12,799 nucleotides of DNA, taken from NCBI GenBank assembly GCA_016297535.1, contig JAEDGL010000063.1, positions 1-12,799 on the forward strand, written 5' to 3'. Below the pieces are notes generated by a model. It was given only the letters and a program-made list of their open reading frames with translations. It did not search any database and was not told the DNA's origin. Below are positions 7,244-12,799 of this stretch, piece after piece. Made by a program: the position numbers and the translations under genes. Numbering within the stretch: position 1 is the first letter of the stretch; the number at the start of each line of letters is the position of its first letter. The DNA comes from Clostridia bacterium (lineage in GTDB: Bacteria > Bacillota > Clostridia > Christensenellales > Aristaeellaceae).

Positions 7244-7259
7244 ACGGGTAGACAATTGT
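7225..7259 (+). promoter_or_regulatory. Tandem BlaI/MecI-type operators
   Basis: Two direct copies of GGGTAGACANTTGT, at 7225-7238 and 7246-7259, match at 13 of 14 bases and are spaced exactly 21 bp apart, two turns of the helix. Each holds an ACA-N2-TGT dyad (ACAGTTGT at 7231, perfect palindrome ACAATTGT at 7252), the same core as the known BlaI/MecI site TACA-N2-TGTA. The first lies in the promoter spacer and touches the -10; the second covers the likely transcription start. Autorepression by the BlaI-type product is inferred. Confidence 0.75.
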
Positions 7260-7283
7260 CACTTCAAAAAAGGAGGGCGAAGG

Positions 7284-7589
7284 ATGACTCATTCATGCAC
7301 ACAGGCCGAGTGGAGGATTCTTGAGCTTTTGTGGGAGCGGGGCACCATGACCGCCGGGCAGCTGATAGAGGCGCTGCAGGCCGAAAACGGCTGGACGCAG
7401 CATGCCGTGTGCACGCTGCTTGAGCGGCTGGAGCAAAAGGGATTGATTGCCTTGGAAGAAAACGGAAGCCTCAGGCGTTATGTTTGTAAACAGTCCAGAC
7501 AGCAGGTGAGCATCGCCCGCTGGCCGCTGGAATGCAGCCTGCCCCAAAGGCTGAAAAACCGTTTGCCCGTAGGAGGAAAGCACCAATGA
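7284..7589 (+). CDS. BlaI/MecI-type transcriptional repressor, short form
   Basis: Winged-helix DNA-binding repressor of the BlaI/MecI/CopY group, expected to bind the two operators just upstream. 101 residues; most relatives are about 115-130. The DNA-binding part is clear: the LTxxEW-like CTQAEWRILELLWERG (5-20), TAGQLIEALQ (23-32), then GWTQHAVCTLLERLEQKGLIALEENGSLRRYV split around the recognition helix (36-67). After residue 68 the usual acidic dimerisation helices are missing, replaced by a short basic tail ending KNRLPVGGKHQ. No other frame restores the normal C-terminus nearby, so this looks like a real short form rather than a frameshift. ATG 7284 follows AGGAGGG (7271-7277). The stop overlaps the start of the M56 gene (ATGA), a strong sign of coupling. 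Confidence 0.85.
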   Translation: MTHSCTQAEWRILELLWERGTMTAGQLIEALQAENGWTQHAVCTLLERLEQKGLIALEENGSLRRYVCKQSRQQVSIARWPLECSLPQRLKNRLPVGGKHQ

Positions 7590-9238
7590 GAACCGCGTTG
7601 ATCTATAATTTTCTGATTGAGGCCAATCTGATGGCCTCCATTGCCATCCTGTTGATGATTCCCGTACGGTGGCTGTGCCGCAGGCAGCTGGGCAGCCGGG
7701 CCATCGCCTTTGCGTGGCTGCTGGTGGCCATCCGCCTGCTGTGCCCGCTGGCGCTGCCCAATCCCGTGATTCACGAAATCCGCTCTGCGTTTGCGCCGGA
7801 TCTGGCCATCCGTCCCATTGCGGGGCAGGTTCAGGTGCGCTTTGCCGACGCGGTGGATGCGCTGTACGACGGCGTCCGTCTTTCCGGCTCCGGCAGCGCA
7901 ATCGAGGAAAGCCTGCATACCCTGCGTGATGATACCGGCAACGGTATGCTTTCCATCCGGCTGATGAAGGTGTATCTGGCGGGAGCGGCGCTGACCGTGG
8001 GCTGGTTTGCCATCAGCAACTGGCGCTTTCGGAAGCAGCTGCGCGCCGACCGGATTGAGCCCATCAGCGGCAGGGCACTTGCACAGTACAGGACGCTCTG
8101 TGCGGAAATGCACATCAGGCCCATTCCCGTTTTCTATGTGGATCCCCTGCCCAGCGCCTGTCTGGTGGGCTGCTTCAGGCCCTATATCGCGCTGCCCCTT
8201 ACCGCCAGACCGCAGGAGCTGGAGCATGTGCTGCGACACGAGCTGTGCCATTACAAGGCGGGGGATCACTGGTGGTGCGCCGTGCGGCTGGCCTGCTGTG
8301 CGATTCACTGGTTCAATCCCCTGGTGTGGCTTGCCGCGCGCATGAGCCGTACGGATGCGGAGCTGGCCTGTGATGAGCGCGTCATCCGCCACATGGATGA
8401 AGCCAGGCGCCGCGGCTATGCGGGCGTGCTGGTGCTTAGCGCCTGCAGGCGCGATCTGCCCGGGGTTTCGGTGCTGTCCACCGGCATGAGCATGACCGGC
8501 CGCAGGCTCAAGAAGCGCGTGACGGATATCCTGTCCAACCGTCAGGCCCGCAGGGGACTGGCGCTGGGCTTTGTGCTGCTGGCCTCCATGGCGCTCATCG
8601 GCGCGTTCTGTACCGCCGAAAGGCCAGTGCTTGCCGGCATCCCTGCGGATCACATGGCCTATCAGTCGCAGCCCGTATCCACCGCCGTATCGCTTACGCA
8701 GGAGCAGGAGCAGCAGGCCATCGACCTGGCCAAAGCGTTCTGGAGCAATGAAACCCTGCAGGCGGATCTGAATGACAGCCTCATTTGGACGGCATGTGGT
8801 CAGGGAACGCATACCGAGGTTTACGCCAATGATCCCGACTGGGGCGAGGCGTTGATTCTGGCCTTTGCGCCGGACGGCAGGATTCTTTACATGAACAACC
8901 GCCGCAGCGGCGACCGCGATGCTCTGCTGGCGAGCGATCCAAATCAGGAATTATCCCGGGCCGAGCTGAACGGGGTGATGGAATACGGCCTTTCCGTGCT
9001 GGAAAAGATCCAGCCGGGATTGCGCGGAGAAATGGGCGAGATAGAAAGTCAGGGGCCGACGGTTAACGGCGAAAGCAGCTTTTACCGCTTCTTTTCCTTC
9101 AGGAGGGAGGGAGAGAACCACACCATGACCCATGTGTTCAATGTGCAGGTTTTTCCCGAGGTAAGGCTTACACACTACGAAAACCTGCTGGAGTTTGATG
9201 AGGATGCGTCCGACCGGCTTGAGCCCGGCAACGGCTGA
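7586..9238 (+). CDS. BlaR1-like M56 membrane metalloprotease with unknown C-terminal domain
   Basis: Predicted integral membrane zinc protease that senses a signal and inactivates the partner BlaI-type repressor. 550 residues. Hydrophobic segments lie at about 7-29, 36-57, 127-146, 229-250 and 325-342. The protease motif is HELCH (218-222) with the downstream AELACDERVI (258-267), both family hallmarks. The last 200 or so residues, after the final membrane segment, would be outside the cell. This part contains no SxxK/KTG-type penicillin-binding motif that I can see; it begins with a Q/E-rich helix (VSLTQEQEQQAIDLAKAFW, 368-386) and ends in a beta-rich YRFFSFRR...THVFNVQVFP region. The signal is therefore probably not a beta-lactam. 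ATG 7586 overlaps the repressor stop by 4 bases, preceded by AGGAGGA (7571-7577). Confidence 0.88.
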   Translation: MRTALIYNFLIEANLMASIAILLMIPVRWLCRRQLGSRAIAFAWLLVAIRLLCPLALPNPVIHEIRSAFAPDLAIRPIAGQVQVRFADAVDALYDGVRLSGSGSAIEESLHTLRDDTGNGMLSIRLMKVYLAGAALTVGWFAISNWRFRKQLRADRIEPISGRALAQYRTLCAEMHIRPIPVFYVDPLPSACLVGCFRPYIALPLTARPQELEHVLRHELCHYKAGDHWWCAVRLACCAIHWFNPLVWLAARMSRTDAELACDERVIRHMDEARRRGYAGVLVLSACRRDLPGVSVLSTGMSMTGRRLKKRVTDILSNRQARRGLALGFVLLASMALIGAFCTAERPVLAGIPADHMAYQSQPVSTAVSLTQEQEQQAIDLAKAFWSNETLQADLNDSLIWTACGQGTHTEVYANDPDWGEALILAFAPDGRILYMNNRRSGDRDALLASDPNQELSRAELNGVMEYGLSVLEKIQPGLRGEMGEIESQGPTVNGESSFYRFFSFRREGENHTMTHVFNVQVFPEVRLTHYENLLEFDEDASDRLEPGNG

Positions 9239-9255
9239 CAGGGGAGGAACATAGC

Positions 9256-10944
9256 ATGAAAAAATGGATTGCCTTGCTGCTGGCGGCTGCTCTGCTGGCA
9301 GCCACTCCGGCGGCCTGCGCGCTTACCGGGCAGGAGGCGCTGGACAAGGTCAGCGGCTATCTGACGGAGGTATACGGCTATACCCCGCAGCAGGCGCGGG
9401 ATTTTCAGGCCACCGCTACCCGGCAGGATCAGGGCTGGCTGATTCGGTTCGCATCCGCCCAGCACCCGGAATGGATGTATACCGCCATCTGGGAGGAAGG
9501 CCGGCCGGGAATCCGCGAGGTGCAAACGCCCTTTCAGCCCCAAAGCGGTTTTCAGGCCTATCCAGGCGAGAGCGCCGTGCGGGAAGGACTGAACCGCGCA
9601 AAGGAAAACGGCTGGTTTGCCAGCTGGAATGCTGCATCCCTGCAGGCGCTGAAGGAGTACATGGCGGAAGCGGGCATTACGCCCTGCACGGCCCTTGCGC
9701 AGGGACTGGCGCTGGGAAACATCGGTGCGGGGACGGCGCTGCATGAATACTTCGTTTCCTGCTATGGCGATGAAACCGGCTGGACCAGAGAGCTGCGGCA
9801 ATGGCACGATGCGGAGCTGGCCATCTATGGCCTTGCGGTGCAGGAGGAGCAATGGCCCGAAAGGGGCGTTGTTACCTGGGAGCAAACCTTCGGAGCCCAG
9901 ACCTACAGAACCGTCCGCTTTGTGGAGGCGGTTCCCGCAGAACTAAAGCAGGCGTTTGCTCATCCCCGGCTGGAGGGGTGGAATTGCCTGTGCGGCGCCA
10001 TCCGGCAAACCGGTACGCTGTACGGCTTTGGACTGGCTGTGTTTGAAAAGGGCGGAGAAAGACTGCTGCTTGCCCTGCGCTGCGATCAGGACAGCGCAGC
10101 GTGGACGCCCTTCCCTGTCAGCCGCCGCGCGCTGTATACGGACAGGCCGGTTTATGTGCAGCCGGATGACGGACTGCACGAAATGACCCTTGTTTATCAG
10201 AACAGCGAAACCGAAACGGAGCGTCTGACGGTATCGGTGACCAATCTCCCTGAGAATGCGGTGGACGCCAGCCTCAGCCGCTATATCCGCATGGATCAGG
10301 CCAGCGGCAGCGGCTTTGCCCTGCGGTTTGATCATGACATCAGGGGCGTGACATACGAAAACCATCAGCCGGTGTGCGAGGAACAGCTGGGCGAGAAAAT
10401 TCCCCGCCTGATGAGCCTGCTGGAAATGGAAGCCTTTCCCGCCACCATGGAGGATTGGAAAAACGCGCCGCCGCTGATCCCGGAAGGCTATGCGATGATA
10501 AGCGGCGTGCATCTGCGGCAGAAGACCTCTTCCCGCTCCAGGGATCTGGGCGAGTACAACCCCGGCGTTCTGGTAAAGGTGCTGGGCGAAGAGCCCGGAG
10601 ATCCCTATGCCTGGGTTCGGGTGCAGGTTGGCCGTGCGCAGGGGTATATGAGCAGCTGTTATGTGGCTGCGGGCAGCGTGACAAGCAGAACCCTTCCCGT
10701 TGCCCGGGCCCGGAAGGAAATTCCCCTCAAAAGCGCAACGGGCTGGCTGTCTTCCACCGTTCAGCGGGTGCCCCAGGGCACGCTGATGCATGTGCTGGCG
10801 CAATGCCCGGGAGGCTGGCTGCATGTAAGCATCCCCCGGGACAACCCCGGCCTGATGATGGACCCGGACGGGGCGGACGGCTACGTTCGCAAAAGGGATG
10901 TGGTACTGGGGGCAACGCCGCTGGCCCTGGAATGGATGGACTGA
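9256..10944 (+). CDS. Exported protein with two C-terminal SH3-like domains
   Basis: 562 residues, not matched to a named family. The N-terminus MKKWIALLLAAALLAATPAACA is a clear Sec signal peptide, probable cleavage after A-C-A (20-22); the cysteine lacks a good lipobox (P at -3). A helical N-terminal part (TGQEALDKVSGYLTEVYGYT) is followed by a WLIRFAS...WMYTAIWEEGR beta region (61-83) that resembles in style the C-terminal domain of the upstream protease. The middle (230-400) is uncharacterised. At 410-475 an SH3b-like unit has HLRQKTSSRSRDLGEY, VKVLGE, WVRVQVGRAQGYM; a second, more divergent, is at 478-552 (PLKSATGWLSS, VLAQCPGGWLHV, GYVRKRDVV). Such domains often bind cell-wall peptides. 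It begins 17 bases after the protease with a GGGGAGG site, so it belongs to the same operon. Confidence 0.8.
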   Translation: MKKWIALLLAAALLAATPAACALTGQEALDKVSGYLTEVYGYTPQQARDFQATATRQDQGWLIRFASAQHPEWMYTAIWEEGRPGIREVQTPFQPQSGFQAYPGESAVREGLNRAKENGWFASWNAASLQALKEYMAEAGITPCTALAQGLALGNIGAGTALHEYFVSCYGDETGWTRELRQWHDAELAIYGLAVQEEQWPERGVVTWEQTFGAQTYRTVRFVEAVPAELKQAFAHPRLEGWNCLCGAIRQTGTLYGFGLAVFEKGGERLLLALRCDQDSAAWTPFPVSRRALYTDRPVYVQPDDGLHEMTLVYQNSETETERLTVSVTNLPENAVDASLSRYIRMDQASGSGFALRFDHDIRGVTYENHQPVCEEQLGEKIPRLMSLLEMEAFPATMEDWKNAPPLIPEGYAMISGVHLRQKTSSRSRDLGEYNPGVLVKVLGEEPGDPYAWVRVQVGRAQGYMSSCYVAAGSVTSRTLPVARARKEIPLKSATGWLSSTVQRVPQGTLMHVLAQCPGGWLHVSIPRDNPGLMMDPDGADGYVRKRDVVLGATPLALEWMD

Positions 10945-10982
10945 AAACCGCTTCTTTCGTAGTAAAAAACACCGCTGTGGTC

Positions 10983-11011
10983 TTGCCCGGAATGAATGGA
11001 GTGATTATAAT
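10983..11011 (+). promoter_or_regulatory. Probable sigma-A promoter of the LysR-type gene
   Basis: TTGCCC (10983-10988) and a perfect TATAAT (11006-11011) are separated by exactly 17 bases. Transcription would start near 11018, about 40 bases before the TTG start. No terminator of the preceding operon was found in the short gap. Confidence 0.65.
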
Positions 11012-11044
11012 GAAGATGACTTTGTGTGTTCGCGGGCACACAGC

Positions 11045-11051
11045 GGGGGAG
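11045..11051 (+). promoter_or_regulatory. Ribosome binding site fixing the TTG start of the LysR gene
   Basis: GGGGGAG lies 8 bases before TTG 11060. It is too far from the next in-frame ATG (11075) to serve it well. Confidence 0.7.
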
Positions 11052-11059
11052 CGGTTTGC

Positions 11060-11980
11060 TTGAACATTCTTCATATGAAATACGCCGTAGAGGTTGCCAG
11101 GGTGGGATCGCTGAACAAGGCTGCGCAAACGCTGCTGATTGCCCAGCCCAACCTGAGCCGTTCCATCAAGGAGCTGGAGGCGGAGCTTGGCATTGTCATT
11201 TTTGACCGCTCGGCCAGGGGCATGCGCCTTACGCCGCAGGGGGAGGAATTTGTGGGCTATGCCCAGAGCATTCTGCGCCAGATCGATCAGGTGGAAAGCA
11301 TGTACAAGGAAACCTCCCTGCCCAAGCAGCGCTTTTCCATCTCGGTGCCAAGGGCGTGCTATATCTCCGAGGCGTTTGCGCAGTTTTCGCGCACGCTGTC
11401 CGATCAGTCCGCCGAGCTGTTTTATAAGGAAACCAACTCCAAGCGCACCATCCAGAACCTGCTGGAGCACGATTTCCGGCTGGGAATCATCCGCTATGCG
11501 CAGGATTACGACCAGTATTTCCGCGCCATGCTGGATGAAAAGGGGCTGGCTTATGAAATGATTACGGAGTTTACCTACCAGCTGATCATGAGCCGCGAGC
11601 ATCCCCTGGCCGAAAAGGATGAAATCACCTTCGAGGATCTTCGTCCCTTCATCGAGATTGCGCATGCCGATCCCTATGTGCCCTCGCTGCCGCTTTCCAA
11701 GGTGGTTAAGGAGGAGTTGCCGGACAACATCGACCGCCGCATTTTTATCTATGAGCGCGCCAGCCAGTTTGATCTGCTGTGTGAAAATCCGCAAACGTTT
11801 ATGTGGGTTTCCCCGGTGCCGCAAAAGCTGCTGGACCGCTATGCGCTGGTACAGCGCCGCTGCGCGCAAAACCGCCGGGTTTACCGCGATGTGCTGATCT
11901 ATCGCAACGGATATACCCTTACCCCGCTGGATCACGCTTTTATCACCGAACTGTGCATGGCAAGGCGCAAATACCTGTAA
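11060..11980 (+). CDS. LysR family transcriptional regulator, TTG start
   Basis: LysR-type regulator of 306 residues, a normal size. The winged helix-turn-helix is at about 1-62, with the family pattern MNILHMKYAVEVARVGSLNKAAQTLLIAQPNLSRSIKELE split over 1-40 and the RLTPQGEEF motif at 56-64. A linker helix (65-88) follows, then an effector-binding periplasmic-protein-like region whose FSISVPRACYIS (92-103) and HPLAEKDEITFEDL (181-194) are recognisable. The inducer is not identifiable. The TTG start gives the canonical N-terminus; starting at 11075 would lose five residues of the first helix. It has its own promoter and is directly upstream, in the same direction, of the AdhE-type gene; control of that gene is possible but unproven, and the divergent layout usual for LysR targets is absent. 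Confidence 0.9.
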   Translation: MNILHMKYAVEVARVGSLNKAAQTLLIAQPNLSRSIKELEAELGIVIFDRSARGMRLTPQGEEFVGYAQSILRQIDQVESMYKETSLPKQRFSISVPRACYISEAFAQFSRTLSDQSAELFYKETNSKRTIQNLLEHDFRLGIIRYAQDYDQYFRAMLDEKGLAYEMITEFTYQLIMSREHPLAEKDEITFEDLRPFIEIAHADPYVPSLPLSKVVKEELPDNIDRRIFIYERASQFDLLCENPQTFMWVSPVPQKLLDRYALVQRRCAQNRRVYRDVLIYRNGYTLTPLDHAFITELCMARRKYL

Positions 11981-12018
11981 AGGGATGCGCACTTGCCTTT
12001 TTTGTCCGTTTTTTTGCC
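11979..12018 (+). terminator. Weak terminator-like region after the LysR gene
   Basis: A 5-bp hairpin (aaagg 11979-11983 with ccttt 11996-12000) runs into two T-rich stretches ending near 12015. The stem is short and the call is tentative. Confidence 0.35.
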
Positions 12019-12085
12019 CAATTCTCCGTATATCAAAAATGATTATCCCCTATACGAATTTAAGATTTCCCCAAATGCGTTTTTC

Positions 12086-12103
12086 TTGTTAAAATCTTAA
12101 CGA
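12086..12103 (+). promoter_or_regulatory. Rex operator overlapping the adhE promoter
   Basis: TTGTTAAAATCTTAACGA matches the Rex consensus TTGTTAA-N4-TTAACAA with a single mismatch and lies 59 bases upstream of the AdhE start. It covers TAAAAT (12090-12095), the best -10 candidate, whose -35 is weak. Rex releases DNA at high NADH/NAD+, which would turn on this gene when reducing power accumulates. Rex itself is not in the window. Confidence 0.85.
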
Positions 12104-12162
12104 GCCTGAGGAAAGCGCTGAGGAGCATCGCGCAGGGCAGCTCATTTTTGAGGAGGATTCGT
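12104..12162 (+). promoter_or_regulatory. adhE leader and ribosome binding site
   Basis: The leader holds two CTGAGGA copies (12106-12112 and 12118-12124), 12 bases apart, and a strong AGGAGGA (12151-12157) 5 bases before the ATG. A small ctca/tgag hairpin (12141-12144 with 12149-12152) touches this ribosome binding site. No known riboswitch was recognised. Confidence 0.4.
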
Positions 12163-12799
12163 ATGGAAAGCAAGCGTTACGAAATCGTGGACAGCGTGGA
12201 AAAGCTGGAAAAGGCCATCGCCCGCACCCGCAGGGCGCAGCAGCTGTTCGCCACCTATACGCAGGAGCAGGTGGACCGCATTTTTCTTGCCGCCGCCTCT
12301 GCAGCCAACAAGGCGCGTATTGCCCTTGCCAAGCTGGCCGTGGAAGAAACCGGCATGGGTGTGGTAGAGGACAAGGTGATCAAAAACAACTACGCCGCCG
12401 AATATATCTACAACGCCTACAAGGATACCAAAACCTGCGGCGTGATTGAAGAGGACAAGGCCTATGGCGTACAAAAGATTGCCGAGCCCATCGGCGTCAT
12501 TGCCGCCGTCATCCCCACCACCAATCCCACCTCCACCGCCATTTTCAAGTGCCTGCTGGCGCTGAAAACCCGCAACGCCATCATCATCTCTCCCCATCCC
12601 CGTGCCAAAAACGCCACCATTGCTGCCGCAAGGCTGGTGTTGGAAGCGGCCGTTGAGGCGGGCGCGCCCGAGGGCGTGATTGACTGGATCGACGTACCCA
12701 GCCTGGAAATGACCAACACCGTCATGAAGGAAGCCGACATCATCCTGGCCACCGGCGGCCCCGGCATGGTGAAGGCGGCCTATTCCAGCGGCAAGCCCG
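12163..12799 (+). CDS. adhE: Aldehyde-alcohol dehydrogenase AdhE, N-terminal part
   Basis: Bifunctional enzyme that reduces acetyl-CoA to acetaldehyde and then ethanol with NADH. Only the first 212 codons are present; the frame is open at the window end, so the catalytic cysteine, the rest of the aldehyde domain and any iron alcohol dehydrogenase domain lie outside. What is visible is strongly AdhE-like: YTQEQVDRIFLAAASAAN, ETGMGVVEDKVIKNNYAAEY, IYNAYKDTKTCGVIE, IAEPIGVIAAVIPTTNPTST, and ILATGGPGMVKAAYSSGKP near the cut end, typical of CoA-acylating aldehyde dehydrogenases. A stand-alone aldehyde dehydrogenase (EutE-like) cannot be fully excluded without the C-terminal half. Regulation by Rex is indicated upstream. 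Confidence 0.88.
   Translation, partial: MESKRYEIVDSVEKLEKAIARTRRAQQLFATYTQEQVDRIFLAAASAANKARIALAKLAVEETGMGVVEDKVIKNNYAAEYIYNAYKDTKTCGVIEEDKAYGVQKIAEPIGVIAAVIPTTNPTSTAIFKCLLALKTRNAIIISPHPRAKNATIAAARLVLEAAVEAGAPEGVIDWIDVPSLEMTNTVMKEADIILATGGPGMVKAAYSSGKP

Noticed and set aside
6200..7324. 374-codon plus-strand open frame opposite the isomerase gene
   Set aside because: The minus strand encodes a clear TIM-barrel protein with its own ribosome binding site; the plus-strand product has no family features and would run through the BlaI-type promoter.
7478..8812. 444-codon minus-strand open frame opposite the M56 protease
   Set aside because: Antisense to a protein with intact HELCH and membrane segments; composition is that of a reversed GC-rich frame.
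9298..9321. Lipoprotein signal (cysteine near residue 21) in the exported protein
   Set aside because: The residue at -3 is proline, not a usual lipobox residue; an ordinary signal peptidase site after A-C-A fits better.
10898..11059. Longer N-terminus for the LysR protein
   Set aside because: It would overlap the end of the SH3-domain gene, cross the promoter, and add 54 residues not seen in the family.

Overview
The window looks like a chromosomal piece from a GC-rich member of the Clostridia (Bacillota). Three things suggest this: the dnaK-dnaJ-prmA-rsmE-mtaB-HIT-rpsU order is typical of that class; a 57-residue bacterial S21 follows a consensus sigma-A promoter; and a Rex-type site precedes an AdhE-type gene. 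Genus cannot be told from the sequence. Shine-Dalgarno sites are strong, and three genes use non-ATG starts (dnaJ TTG, rpsU GTG, lysR-type TTG).

Region 1 (1-6152, + strand) is a protein-folding and translation block. It holds the 3' half of dnaK, then dnaJ, prmA (ribosomal protein L11 methylation), rsmE (16S rRNA methylation), mtaB (tRNA ms2t6A methylthiolation), a HIT nucleotide-binding protein, and rpsU. rpsU has its own promoter and ends at a strong intrinsic terminator. The dnaK-dnaJ gap is unusual: about 280 bases holding seven consecutive inverted repeats. A shorter 10-bp hairpin sits between dnaJ and prmA.

Region 2 (6153-7200) has one minus-strand gene, a xylose-isomerase-like TIM-barrel (sugar phosphate isomerase/epimerase type). 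It converges on rpsU and is divergent from the next operon.

Region 3 (7201-10944, + strand) is a three-gene signalling operon: a short BlaI/MecI-type repressor, a BlaR1-like M56 membrane metalloprotease that overlaps it by 4 bases, and a large exported protein with two SH3-like domains at its C-terminus. Two copies of a 14-bp element, 21 bp apart and each with an ACA-N2-TGT core, overlap the operon promoter and are very likely BlaI operators. The protease has no recognisable penicillin-binding sensor and no beta-lactamase is nearby, so the signal is probably not the classical one. This is the best candidate in the window for an undescribed system.

Region 4 (10945-12799, + strand) has a LysR-type regulator with its own promoter, then the first 212 codons of an AdhE-type aldehyde-alcohol dehydrogenase. 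An 18-bp near-consensus Rex operator lies over a likely -10 box upstream of it, pointing to NADH/NAD+ control of fermentation.

No tRNA, rRNA, CRISPR array, transposase or phage gene was seen.
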